Source: JABDBE01 sp963832245
GTDB taxonomy: Bacteria; Acidobacteriota; Terriglobia; Terriglobales; Acidobacteriaceae
Length of the DNA: 64,000 bases
Assembly: GCA_963832245.1 (NCBI GenBank)
Contig: CAWHTG010000003.1
Coordinates: 682,001-746,000, forward strand
Direction: 5' to 3'
Positions 37,181 through 46,030 of this stretch are shown piece by piece; within the stretch, counting starts at the first letter, position 1, and every line of letters starts with the position of its first letter. Position numbers and translations under genes: made by a program. A model generated the notes under the pieces. That model did no database searches. It saw nothing but the letters and a program-made list of their open reading frames with translations, and was not told the origin of the DNA.

Positions 37181-37266
37181 ACTTTTCCACCACAGAGTCA
37201 CAAAGACACAGAGAAAATCTACAATTGTTTCTTTTCTGTTTCTCTGTGACTCTGTGGTGGAAAGTT
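37181..37266. repeat. Long inverted repeat upstream of the dehydratase
   Basis: Left arm ACTTTTCCACCACAGAGTCACA...GAGAAA and right arm TTTCTCTGTGACTCTGTGGTGGAAAGT pair over about 27 bp. The left arm has an extra 8 nt (AAGACACA) and one extra T, and a small palindrome ACAATTGT lies in the loop. It fills the gap between ribonuclease J and the dehydratase and covers the latter's ribosome-binding region. The CACAGAGTCACA type of sequence recurs in many genomes as an intergenic element. It could be an attenuator, a transcript-end structure or an inserted repeat. Confidence 0.7.
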
Positions 37267-37293
37267 CTCCCAAGCGAATTCCAGACACTAGCA

Positions 37294-38958
37294 CTAGATC
37301 TCCAATATCACCGGCATGATCAGAGGTCGTTTCTGCGTCTGCTTTGAGATGTAGCGCTTTAAATCCGCGCGAATTTTTTCTTTGATCACGCCGTAGTCGG
37401 CTTTTTCTTCCTCGCTTGACTGTTCCAGCGTCTGCATCACCAGTTGCCGTGCACCATCCACGAATCCGTCTTCGCCGGCGGCAAAACCGCGGGTCACGAT
37501 TTCCGGCGAACTTTCTACCCGGCCCGAAAGCTTGTTGATGGCGATGATCGGCAGCACGATTCCGTCTTCGCTCAGGTGGCGGCGATCTTTGATAATCAAA
37601 TCCTCGACTACGTCGGTTCGCGAGCCGGAATCAATGCACACCCGGCCCACGTTTACGCGGCCCGCCTTGCGGGCGCCCAGTTCGTCCAATTCCAGAATGT
37701 CGCCACTCTCGATCAGCATCACACTTCCTACGGAGCTGTGCATTGCGCCCGCCATCTCGGCGTGCAGCTTCAATTGCCGGTACTCACCGTGAATTGGAAT
37801 GAAGTACTTTGGCTTGACCAGATTGATGATGAGTTTGAGCTCTTCCTGGCTGCCGTGCCCGCTCACATGGATCGGCGGCGACGATCCATCTTCGTAAATT
37901 ACGTGTGCCTGACGCCGGAATAAATGGTCGATCATGCGGTAGATCGCTTTCTCATTACCCGGAATGATTCGTGAGGACAGCACAACCGTGTCGCCTTTCT
38001 CGATTTTGGCGTGCTTGTGATTGTCGACCGCTGCGCGCGAAAGCGCCGACATGGGCTCGCCCTGGGTGCCGCTGATCATCACGCAGACTTTCTCGGGAGC
38101 GTAATTCTTCATCTCGCCCGGATGAATCAGTAGGCCCTCGGGAATTTCAAGGTAGCCCAGGTCTTCGGCAATCTCGGAGGAACTGGTCATCGACCGCCCG
38201 ATAAATGACACTTTGCGTCCGTGTTCCCACGCTAATTCCACGGCTAGCTTGATGCGGTGAATCGACGAAGAAAAACAGGAGATGAACAACCGCCGCTCGG
38301 TGCGGGCGAAGACCTCGTCGAACTTGCGTCGCACCGCCCGTTCGCTCGGCGTGTATCCCTTGCGCTCGACGTTGGTCGAATCCTGAAAAAGTGCCAGCAC
38401 GCCCTCTTTCCCGTACTCCGCGAACGCATGCAGGTCGAACATCTTGTTGTCCGTGGGAGTGGGGTCCACCTTGAAATCGCCGGTGTGAATCAGCACACCG
38501 AGCGGCGTGTGAATGGCTAACGAAACGCAATCTACCAGACTATGCGTGACGTGAATGGGATGAATGGTGAACGGCCCCGCCTTAAACCGCTCTCCCGCAC
38601 GGATTTCATGCAGCTCGGCATCGTCCAGCAGTCCGTGCTCCTCCAGTTTGTCTTCCACGTATGCGAGCGTGAACTCGGTGCCCCACACTGGTACGTTGAG
38701 TTCGGAAAGAATCCACGGAAGAGCGCCAATGTGGTCTTCGTGACCATGGGTGAGGATGATGGCGCGCACCCGGTGCCGGTTTTCCATCAGGTAGGAAATG
38801 TCCGGAACAACAATATCCACGCCCAGCAGTTCGGCCTCGGGAAACATCAGGCCCGCATCGATGACGATGATGTCATCGCCCCAGCGCATGGCCATGCAGT
38901 TCATTCCAAACTCGCCCAGACCGCCGAGAGGTACGATGTGCAGTTTTCCAGTTGGCAT
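37294..38958 (-). CDS. rnj: Ribonuclease J
   Basis: 554 residues. A metallo-beta-lactamase/beta-CASP ribonuclease with 5'-3' exonuclease and endonuclease activity in mRNA turnover and rRNA maturation. Metal motif THGHEDHIGALPW near residue 74, DFKVDPTP, SDV-like VCMISGTQGEPMSAL and HVSGHGSQEELK are in the order expected for the beta-CASP insert. The C-terminal domain after residue about 450 is the small RNase J-specific alpha/beta unit. ATG 38958 begins the expected N-terminus (LHIVPLGGLGEFGMN). It is divergent from the EcsC-family gene. Confidence 0.95.
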   Translation of the reverse strand: MPTGKLHIVPLGGLGEFGMNCMAMRWGDDIIVIDAGLMFPEAELLGVDIVVPDISYLMENRHRVRAIILTHGHEDHIGALPWILSELNVPVWGTEFTLAYVEDKLEEHGLLDDAELHEIRAGERFKAGPFTIHPIHVTHSLVDCVSLAIHTPLGVLIHTGDFKVDPTPTDNKMFDLHAFAEYGKEGVLALFQDSTNVERKGYTPSERAVRRKFDEVFARTERRLFISCFSSSIHRIKLAVELAWEHGRKVSFIGRSMTSSSEIAEDLGYLEIPEGLLIHPGEMKNYAPEKVCVMISGTQGEPMSALSRAAVDNHKHAKIEKGDTVVLSSRIIPGNEKAIYRMIDHLFRRQAHVIYEDGSSPPIHVSGHGSQEELKLIINLVKPKYFIPIHGEYRQLKLHAEMAGAMHSSVGSVMLIESGDILELDELGARKAGRVNVGRVCIDSGSRTDVVEDLIIKDRRHLSEDGIVLPIIAINKLSGRVESSPEIVTRGFAAGEDGFVDGARQLVMQTLEQSSEEEKADYGVIKEKIRADLKRYISKQTQKRPLIMPVILEI

Positions 38959-39082
38959 TTTAGGTGTCCATTGATCGTAGCATACGGAGCTTGACCGGAA
39001 TGCCGGTGAGCCGGCGACGCTGCCTGAGAAACATGCACTGGAAACTGGTGTTTCTAAGTTCGTTAAGGTAACTTCAAGTCAG

Positions 39083-39784
39083 ATGGCAGAACAACAGCAC
39101 AAGTCATGGTTGCGGCGGCGCATCGAAAATGGTCTGCGGCGCGGCTTTCAGCATGCCTACGAGACGGTGAAGGTTGATCCGAACAAATTTCTCCTGCAGC
39201 TTCGAGCCGCATATGGTGTGCCCGTCAACAGCTTTCAGGGGATTTACTCGGTCGACATTAGCCTGCTTGACGATTTGGCGAACCGCGTCATCCACAGCGC
39301 AATGAAGCTGGCTGCAGCCGAAGGCGCTGGGTTGGGCATGGGCGGAATATTCACGATGCTTCCAGATCTTAGCATCCTGGCCGGCATCACTCTGCGAACG
39401 ATTCAGAAACTAAGTCTGATCTATGGATTCGAATACAACACCGACGAAGAGACAGCGGAGCTCTGGATTGCGGCAGCCAGCGCCGCGGGTGTAGACGTGA
39501 GCCGCGAGATCCTGGAAAAAGAGGTGGTGAATCGCTTCGTGCCTAAGGTAATTCAGCGAATCGCAGCGCAGGCCGGCAAGGAGGCTGTTGAGAAGTGGGC
39601 GGGCCGCGTCATTCCAATCGCCAGTTCGGCCATCGGCGCCGGGCTAAATTACTACTTTGTCCGGGCCTGGGGTGAGCGCGCCAAGGCGCACTTTCGCCAG
39701 AAACATCTCGAGCTTCGCGCCCGAATGAATGCACCCGAGACGGCTTCGCCCCTGGTTTCAAATGCTGCGCGGCGGTTATCCTGA
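39083..39784 (+). CDS. EcsC-family protein
   Basis: 233 residues. Central Gly/Ala-rich helices (residues about 70-120, AAAEGAGLGMGGIFTMLPDLSILAGITLRTI) and a second one near 170-195 match the EcsC family, whose prototype is encoded beside an ABC transporter in Bacillus. The biochemical function is unknown; membrane association is inferred from the amphipathic and hydrophobic helices. The N-terminus is strongly basic (WLRRRIENGLRRGF). It is convergent with dapD, 1 nt from its stop. Confidence 0.78.
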   Translation: MAEQQHKSWLRRRIENGLRRGFQHAYETVKVDPNKFLLQLRAAYGVPVNSFQGIYSVDISLLDDLANRVIHSAMKLAAAEGAGLGMGGIFTMLPDLSILAGITLRTIQKLSLIYGFEYNTDEETAELWIAAASAAGVDVSREILEKEVVNRFVPKVIQRIAAQAGKEAVEKWAGRVIPIASSAIGAGLNYYFVRAWGERAKAHFRQKHLELRARMNAPETASPLVSNAARRLS

Positions 39785-39785
39785 G

Positions 39786-40616
39786 TTATCGCAGCAATTC
39801 CTCCAGTTCAATTCTTTGGTCGGTCTTCTCGTCTCGATATTTCACAATCACCGGTGTGTAGAGCGATAGATTCCACTCTCCCCCCTGACCTTTTGTCACC
39901 GCTCGTGACCCTGGCACGACGACTGCATTCTCGGGTACTTCGAGAGGCTTCTCGTCGGTAGCTCGGTACACCTGGCCGCGGACAATGTCATACAACGGAG
40001 TGGAACGCGTCAGGATTGTGCCCGCCCCCAGCACTGCCCGCGCCCGTACCAGCGTGCCTTCATAAATGCCGCAGTTGCCCCCCACAAGCACATCGTCTTC
40101 AATAATGACCGGAGACGAATTAATCGGCTCGAGCACCCCGCCAATCTGCGCCGCCGCACTCAAATGCACGCGCTTGCCAATTTGAGCGCAGGAGCCGACC
40201 AGCGCGTGGGAGTCCACCATTGTGCCTTCGTCCACGTAGGCGCCCACGTTAATAAACATAGGGGGCATGCAGATGACAGAAGGCGCCACATAGGCGCCGG
40301 TCCGCACAGATGACCCGCCGGGCACGATGCGCACACGATCTCGGACCGTAAATCGCCGGGCAGGAAACGTATCTTTATCGACGAAGGAAAGGCTCACATC
40401 TTCGCCCATTTTGCTGAGTTCGCCCAGGCGAAATCCCAGGAGAATACCCTGTTTCACCCAGATATTTACCACCCATTGCCCATCAATCTTTTCTGCGGCG
40501 CGAATCTTACCTTGGGTCAGCTCATCACGAAAATCCATGAAGATTTGGCGCGCATCCGGATTGCTCTCGACTTCGAGAGAGGCGAGACGCTCGATGGCTG
40601 ATCTAAGGGATTCCAT
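39786..40616 (-). CDS. dapD: Tetrahydrodipicolinate N-succinyltransferase
   Basis: 276 residues. Transfers succinyl from succinyl-CoA to tetrahydrodipicolinate in the lysine/diaminopimelate pathway. An N-terminal helical domain is followed by left-handed beta-helix hexapeptide repeats (about residues 105-210: VGAYVDEGTMVDSHALVGSCAQIGKRVHLSAAAQIGGVLEP). The active-site segment includes PPMFINVGAYVDEGTMVDSHA. It lies 88 nt downstream of dapA and is probably co-transcribed. Confidence 0.93.
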   Translation of the reverse strand: MESLRSAIERLASLEVESNPDARQIFMDFRDELTQGKIRAAEKIDGQWVVNIWVKQGILLGFRLGELSKMGEDVSLSFVDKDTFPARRFTVRDRVRIVPGGSSVRTGAYVAPSVICMPPMFINVGAYVDEGTMVDSHALVGSCAQIGKRVHLSAAAQIGGVLEPINSSPVIIEDDVLVGGNCGIYEGTLVRARAVLGAGTILTRSTPLYDIVRGQVYRATDEKPLEVPENAVVVPGSRAVTKGQGGEWNLSLYTPVIVKYRDEKTDQRIELEELLR

Positions 40617-40704
40617 GCGGGGAAAGTATACGGGATTTTCCGCTTGCTATCGTTAACTGCCGACTCCAACCCTGGCACCCGTTAGGATTGTCGGTTGGAA
40701 ATCG

Positions 40705-41832
40705 CTAAATGCACTTGCACTCGCTACGAATCAGCACGCCGGCCATGCCTTGTGAGGTTTCCCGCGCTTCCGTAAGCGTCGTGTAAGGCCCATGCCAGCG
40801 CGCGTGGTTGGCGTCGTGTCCGGCGGGACGTCCCTTGCCGTGATTGCACTGCCCGCAACTGGACCGGTGCAGAACGATCTTGTGTGGCCCAGCCAGCCAG
40901 TTTTCATAGATGTAAAAATTGACCGCGTCGGCGGGCGGGGCTGCCGGCTTGGCAATTACTCCCGCTTCGGTGGCGATCTTTTGCAACTTGGATCGCGTCT
41001 CGCGGCGCATGGGCAGGAGCGGCAAGCGATAGACCTCCTCGATTTTTCCCATCATCGCCAGCACTGCTTTCACAGGCATAGGACTCGTCTCAATGAAGTT
41101 GGCTTGCATCAGCGCCAAATACTTGCGATGAAGGCGCCGCGCTGTATCCCAATCGTTATTCAGCGCAGCCCGCGTCATATCTGCCATCTCACGGGGAATT
41201 TCATTGGAAGCGACAGAAACGATGCCCACGCCTCCTAACCCAATCAGCGCCAAGGTAACCGCATCGTCGCCAGAAAAGACAAGAAACGTTTCCGGCACCA
41301 CGGCGCACAGTTCCGCCATCTGCCCTATATTGCCGCTGGCTTCCTTCACTCCGGCGATATTTGGTACCTCCGCCAACCGGGCCACCGTCGCGGGCTCGAT
41401 GTTAGCGCCGGTGCGCCCTGGGACGTTGTAGAGAATAATCGGTTTGTCAACGGCTTCGGCAATGGCGCGGAAATGCCGGTACTGCCCCTCCTGAGTCGGC
41501 TTGTTGTAGTAAGGTGAAGCCGTAAGGATCGCATCCACGCCAGGCCGCGACGCGATTTCTTTCGCTTTCTCCACCGCATCGTTCGTCGAGTTGGAAGTGG
41601 CTCCAGCCATGATGGGCACCCGCCCGGCGGCCACTTCAATGGTCACATCGACGACCCGCAGCCACTCGTCATGCGTCAGGGTCGGAGTTTCGCCGGTAGT
41701 GCCGCAGGGAACCAGAAAATCAATTCCGGACTCGACCTGCCATACCACCAGGTTGCGCAGGGCAGGCTCGTCGATGGAGCCGTCCTGACGAAAAGGGGTT
41801 ATAAGAGCGGTACCGCATCCACGAAGTTGCAT
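40705..41832 (-). CDS. dapA: Dihydrodipicolinate synthase with extra Cys-rich C-terminal domain
   Basis: About 375 residues. Residues 1-295 are a canonical DapA TIM barrel that condenses pyruvate with aspartate semialdehyde. CGTTGETPTL, YYNKPTQEGQYRHF, the Tyr of LYNVPGRTG and the Schiff-base Lys of AGVKEASG are all present. A linker (PAAPPADA) then leads to about 75 extra residues, NFYIYENW...HKIVLHRSSCGQCNHGKG...ARWHGPYTTLTEA...CKCI. They carry a CxxC plus a terminal CxC and resemble small stand-alone proteins of unknown function. DapA normally ends near residue 295, so this is a fusion in one intact frame. ATG 41832 fits the family N-terminus. Confidence 0.92.
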   Translation of the reverse strand: MQLRGCGTALITPFRQDGSIDEPALRNLVVWQVESGIDFLVPCGTTGETPTLTHDEWLRVVDVTIEVAAGRVPIMAGATSNSTNDAVEKAKEIASRPGVDAILTASPYYNKPTQEGQYRHFRAIAEAVDKPIILYNVPGRTGANIEPATVARLAEVPNIAGVKEASGNIGQMAELCAVVPETFLVFSGDDAVTLALIGLGGVGIVSVASNEIPREMADMTRAALNNDWDTARRLHRKYLALMQANFIETSPMPVKAVLAMMGKIEEVYRLPLLPMRRETRSKLQKIATEAGVIAKPAAPPADAVNFYIYENWLAGPHKIVLHRSSCGQCNHGKGRPAGHDANHARWHGPYTTLTEARETSQGMAGVLIRSECKCI

Positions 41833-41910
41833 GAGAATAAGATAGCGCGAATAGGCGGGCTTGCAAAACCGCGGCATTCAAGCATAGAGCCGACGACGGA
41901 ACAGGTAGCT

Positions 41911-42420
41911 TCACACCTGAAGTTTGACCAGCCAGTTCGGTGGTTCGGGCAGAATTGCAAATTTCGGTAGCTCGCCGCGCACCATGGCCACTTCGTCGCA
42001 CGCATGAAAACGGGGGCAAACGTGGCAATCTTTGTAAATCTTGTCCGGCAGATCCTCGCGCTGCACGGTAGTGAAACCAAGGCGAGCGAAGAATTCCGGA
42101 GCGCGCGTGAACAAGCAAGTGCAACTGACGCGATGCTTCTTCGCCTCCGCCAGCAGCGCCTTCACCAGGTGCCCACCGCCGCCTTTTCCTTGCTGCGACG
42201 GCGCGACGGTGATGGAGCGGATCTCCGCCAGATGCGGGCCATAGAGATGCAGCGCACCGCAGCCGATGATCAGGCCGCCATCTTCCAAAACCACGAAATC
42301 CCGTACGTTCTCGCAGATCTCGGCCAAGGTCCGCGGCAGCAGCGTCCCATCTCCAGCGTAGGCGGAGATCAGAGTATGAATCCGCTGGGCATCCGGCAGA
42401 ATAGCTTTACGCGTGCGCAT
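41911..42420 (-). CDS. argA: N-acetylglutamate synthase-like GNAT acetyltransferase
   Basis: 169 residues. The short GNAT-only type of N-acetylglutamate synthase, which acetylates glutamate as the first step of arginine synthesis. The acetyl-CoA-binding motif is SITVAPSQQGKGGGGHLV near residue 73, and the C-terminal half has the IYKDCHVCPRFHACDEVAM segment seen in short ArgA proteins. ATG 42420 has GGAGG 7 nt upstream and overlaps the argH stop by 14 nt; the reading frame is open to 42459. It is the last gene of the arginine operon, which otherwise lacks argJ or a long argA, supporting the role. Confidence 0.82.
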   Translation of the reverse strand: MRTRKAILPDAQRIHTLISAYAGDGTLLPRTLAEICENVRDFVVLEDGGLIIGCGALHLYGPHLAEIRSITVAPSQQGKGGGGHLVKALLAEAKKHRVSCTCLFTRAPEFFARLGFTTVQREDLPDKIYKDCHVCPRFHACDEVAMVRGELPKFAILPEPPNWLVKLQV

Positions 42421-43810
42421 GGACGTCCTCCCGGATCGATTCGATCCTCTTTCGCGCATCCGCTATCGCTTGCCGGACTCGGGCTGGGGCCGTACCACCG
42501 GGTACATCGTGGATCGCAAGGACCGATTCAAGCGTCAGACAAGCGTAGACATCCTGATTGAATTTCGCATTCACTGACCGCAATTCCTCCAGAGACAAAT
42601 CTTGAAGTTCGCAATGCCTTTCCAAGCACAGCTGCACAGCTCTTCCGATCTGCTCATGCGCCAGACGGAAGTGGACACCACGTTGCACTAAGTAAGTGGC
42701 GGCAGCCCACGCGTTCATAAATCCCGATTGCGATGCCTTCTGCATGGCTTCGTAATTGAACTCAACAGCTTTCATCCATCCGGTCACGAGCGGCAATATC
42801 GAAATCACGGTGTCGGCCGCGTCGAACAGGGGTTCTTGGGTTTCCTGCAAGTCCTTGTTGTAGGCCAGGGGCAAGCCTTTCAAACAAATCTGCAGCGTCG
42901 TTGCGTCTCCGATAACGCGAGCGCACTTGCCGCGCGTGAGCTCCAATAGATCAGGATTCTTCTTTTGCGGCATCGCGCTGCTTCCTGTGGAGTAGGCCTC
43001 AGGCAAGCGAAGGAAGCCGTACTCCTCAGACGAAAACAGGATCATCTCCTCCGCCCAACGGCTCAGATGCAGAGCTAGCAATGAAATCGTATTGACAAAC
43101 TCGAGGACGAAATCACGATCACTGGTGGCATCGATGCTGTTTGCGGTTGGCTGATCGAAGTCAAGATCAGCCGCCATTGCCCGACGATCCAAGGGCAATG
43201 TGGCTCCAGCGACGGCGCCAGAACCCAGAGGACAAGCATTCATCCGCTTCCGGCAATCCGCGAGTCGTTCCGCGTCGCGCAGAAACATTTCGACGTAGGC
43301 TAGCAGCCAGTGCGATACCAATACGGGTTCCGCACGCTGCAAGTGCGTGTAGGCAGGCATGGCAGCATCCCCCGCTTGCTCTGCCCGATCCAGGAGAACA
43401 TTGCCCCACGCCGCCACGTCAGCCCGAATTTGGTCAATAGCGGTGCGCACGTCCAAACGAAGGTCGGTCGCGATCTGCTCATTCCGGCTGCGTCCGCTGT
43501 GCAGCTTGTATCCAATGTCGCCAATCAACGCGACCAGTTGTTTTTCGACAAAGTGGTGCACGTCTTCGGCTTCGTCGTCTTCGAGAAACTCGGGCGACGA
43601 TACGGTCTGCTCGCCGATCCTTTCCAAACCCTGGAGAATTGCGATCAGCTCGGTCGAATCCAAAATGCCGGCACTTTTCAACGCACGCGCATGAGCACTG
43701 CTGGCTGCAAGTTCGTGCGTCAACAAACGCCGGTCAAAATCGAACGAGCGCTGCCAGCGTTCAAAATCCGGATCCAGAGGCTGCCGGAAACGGCCGGACC
43801 ACATCTTCAT
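42407..43810 (-). CDS. argH: Argininosuccinate lyase
   Basis: 467 residues. Splits argininosuccinate to arginine and fumarate. The superfamily signature GSSAMPQKKNPD near residue 280 contains the catalytic Ser; HSGRSRNEQIATD and TH-LQRAEPV provide the substrate-binding and His regions. The N-terminus MWSGRF is typical. Its ATG overlaps the argG stop (ATGA) and its end overlaps the argA start by 14 nt. Confidence 0.95.
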   Translation of the reverse strand: MKMWSGRFRQPLDPDFERWQRSFDFDRRLLTHELAASSAHARALKSAGILDSTELIAILQGLERIGEQTVSSPEFLEDDEAEDVHHFVEKQLVALIGDIGYKLHSGRSRNEQIATDLRLDVRTAIDQIRADVAAWGNVLLDRAEQAGDAAMPAYTHLQRAEPVLVSHWLLAYVEMFLRDAERLADCRKRMNACPLGSGAVAGATLPLDRRAMAADLDFDQPTANSIDATSDRDFVLEFVNTISLLALHLSRWAEEMILFSSEEYGFLRLPEAYSTGSSAMPQKKNPDLLELTRGKCARVIGDATTLQICLKGLPLAYNKDLQETQEPLFDAADTVISILPLVTGWMKAVEFNYEAMQKASQSGFMNAWAAATYLVQRGVHFRLAHEQIGRAVQLCLERHCELQDLSLEELRSVNAKFNQDVYACLTLESVLAIHDVPGGTAPARVRQAIADARKRIESIREDVHAHA

Positions 43811-45027
43811 TGCGCCACCTCCGATCTGGCAACCCGCTTATGCGCCTGGGCCCGCGACCGCGAGGGCAGGCCGAGAATGCGAATGAAGCCTGCCGCGTCT
43901 TTCTGGTCGTAACTGTCGCCCATCGTGAACGAGGACAGATCGGTGCAATAAAGCGAATGCTCGGATTGGCGGCTCACCACGGAGACGTTGCCCTTATACA
44001 AAGAGAGCGTAACCGACCCAGTTACATTTTTCTGGGTGTTTTCGACGAAGGCGTCGAGGGCTTCGCGGAGCGGCGTGAACCAGAATCCGAAGTAGACCAG
44101 TTCCGCATATTTTAGAGCGACATTTTGCTTGAAGTGCGTAACGTCGCGCTCCAGGCACAGCGCCTCGAGTTCGCGGTGAGCCGTGACCAACAACGTTCCG
44201 CCTGGGGTCTCATAGCAACCTCGCGACTTGATACCAACGAACCGGTTCTCCACCAGGTCGACTCGGCCGATGGCGTCGCGGGCACCAATTTCGTTTAGCA
44301 GTTCGACTAACGACACGGGATCAAGTTGCAAATCATTGACCGAGACCGGAACGCCGGCCTCGAAGCCGATAGTTACTTGCTCCTCTCGGTCCGGTGCTTC
44401 TTGTGGCGAACGAGTGAGTTGCCACGTGCTGGCCAGCGGCGCATTGGCGGCATCCTCCAATTCCCCGCCCTCATGGCTGAGGTGCCAAAGGTTTCGGTCG
44501 CGGCTGTGAATCTTGTCGCGGCTGGCGGCGACCGGGATTCCGTGCCGCTCCGCATAGTCGAGACAGTCTTCTCGAGATTTGAGCGACCACTCGCGCCAAG
44601 GAGCAATCACTCGGAGTTCGGGCGCAAGCGCCTGGTAGGCTAACTCGAATCGCACCTGATCGTTGCCTTTACCCGTGCACCCGTGAGCAACGGCCGTGGC
44701 TCCTTCTCGCAATGCGACTTCAACCTGATGTTTCGCGATCACCGGACGTGCCAGCGATGTGCCCAACAAATATTTGTGTTCGTAGACGGCTCCCGCTTTT
44801 AGCGCGGGGAACACGTACCCCGTCAGAAATTCGTCGCGTAGGTCCTCCACGACCACATTCGCTGCGCCGGTAGCATAGGCCTTCGCCACCACCGCTTCAA
44901 TGTCGTCTCCCTGGCCGACATCTCCAACCATCGCGATCACGTCATAGGCGTAATTTTCTTTCAGCCACGGAATAATGATTGAGGTATCTAAACCTCCCGA
45001 ATAGGCAAGTACGATTTTCTCAGGCAT
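43807..45027 (-). CDS. argG: Argininosuccinate synthase
   Basis: 406 residues. Joins citrulline and aspartate with ATP. The ATP-pyrophosphatase loop AYSGGLDTSIIIPWL is at residue 8, followed by HGCTGKGNDQVRFE and the family-specific SREDCLDYAERHGIP. GGAG lies 6 nt before ATG 45027. The start overlaps the argF stop by 8 nt. Confidence 0.95.
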   Translation of the reverse strand: MPEKIVLAYSGGLDTSIIIPWLKENYAYDVIAMVGDVGQGDDIEAVVAKAYATGAANVVVEDLRDEFLTGYVFPALKAGAVYEHKYLLGTSLARPVIAKHQVEVALREGATAVAHGCTGKGNDQVRFELAYQALAPELRVIAPWREWSLKSREDCLDYAERHGIPVAASRDKIHSRDRNLWHLSHEGGELEDAANAPLASTWQLTRSPQEAPDREEQVTIGFEAGVPVSVNDLQLDPVSLVELLNEIGARDAIGRVDLVENRFVGIKSRGCYETPGGTLLVTAHRELEALCLERDVTHFKQNVALKYAELVYFGFWFTPLREALDAFVENTQKNVTGSVTLSLYKGNVSVVSRQSEHSLYCTDLSSFTMGDSYDQKDAAGFIRILGLPSRSRAQAHKRVARSEVAQ

Positions 45028-46030
45028 GAGCTCTCCTCGTCGGCAATCGGGTTTCCCCGCCCAGCAATAGATACAAGATGGCTTTCTGCACGTGCAGCCG
45101 GCTCTCCGCTTGATCGAAGACGACCGATCGTTCCGAGTCGATTACCGCGTCGGTGATTTCTTCTCCGCGATGCGCGGGCAGGCAGTGCATGAATACGGCG
45201 TGCGGAGCGGCTCCCGCTACAAGTTCCTCGTTCATCTGGTAAGGCGGAAAAATTCGGGCGCGCGTTGCAGCTTCGTGCTCCTGGCCCATACTGGCCCACG
45301 CGTCGGTGTAAACCGCGTCGACGCCTTCGACCGCCGCGTCCGGCTCGGTAAGCATCTCGATCACGGCGCCCGTCTGTTCGGCTATCTCCTGGGCATCCGC
45401 GACGATTTGCGCATCAGGACTGTAACCTTCGGGCGTGGCGATCCGGATTTTGGACCCCAGACAGGCGCATGTGAGTATGAGCGAATGCGCGACGTTGTTT
45501 CCGTCTCCAACGTAGGCCAGACAGACATTCTTAAGATTGCCAAAGCGCTCCTGCAACGTGAAGTAGTCGGCCAATGCCTGGCAAGGGTGCTCCAGATCGC
45601 TAAGGGCGTTAATGACTGGAATGGACGCGTGTTCGGCCATCCCTTCAATGGTCTCCTGGGCAAAGGTGCGCAGCACGATGGCATCCACCCAGCGCTCGAG
45701 GTTATGCGCGATGTCACTCAGTTTTTCGCGTGCATCGAGTCGCTCTTGAGTCTGGTCGGCAAAGAACGTGGTCCCGCCCATGCTCGCCATCCCTGCTTCG
45801 AACGTCAGCCGGGTTCGCAACGAAGGCTTTTCAAAAAACATCGCCATCTGTTTACCGGCGAGCGCGCTGCGAAAATCCTTGGGACGCGCTTTCATAATTC
45901 CGGCAAGATGGAGCACCGCCTGAACTCCGCTAGGTCCCAGATCACGGGTCGAGACCAAGTCCGGCCCCCAGAAGGTGCTGGGAACCCGTACAGGAACGAC
46001 CGTGGTTCTATTCAATGACTGACTATTCAT
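45020..46030 (-). CDS. argF: Ornithine carbamoyltransferase
   Basis: 336 residues. Forms citrulline from ornithine and carbamoyl phosphate. Carbamoyl-phosphate site FEKPSLRTRLTFEAGM near residue 70, HPCQALADY near 147, and the ornithine-binding HCLPAHRGEEIT near 290. Its ATG overlaps the argD stop (ATGA). Confidence 0.95.
   Translation of the reverse strand: MNSQSLNRTTVVPVRVPSTFWGPDLVSTRDLGPSGVQAVLHLAGIMKARPKDFRSALAGKQMAMFFEKPSLRTRLTFEAGMASMGGTTFFADQTQERLDAREKLSDIAHNLERWVDAIVLRTFAQETIEGMAEHASIPVINALSDLEHPCQALADYFTLQERFGNLKNVCLAYVGDGNNVAHSLILTCACLGSKIRIATPEGYSPDAQIVADAQEIAEQTGAVIEMLTEPDAAVEGVDAVYTDAWASMGQEHEAATRARIFPPYQMNEELVAGAAPHAVFMHCLPAHRGEEITDAVIDSERSVVFDQAESRLHVQKAILYLLLGGETRLPTRRAHA

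Noticed and set aside
40705..40960. Frameshift making the DapA tail
   Set aside because: The tail is in the same continuous frame with conserved-looking motifs (HRSSCGQC, WHGPYTTLTEA) and a clean stop, so a real fusion is more likely than an error.
45092..46018. Plus-strand open frame of 308 codons
   Set aside because: Antisense to argF, which has all catalytic motifs; the plus-strand product has no recognisable fold.
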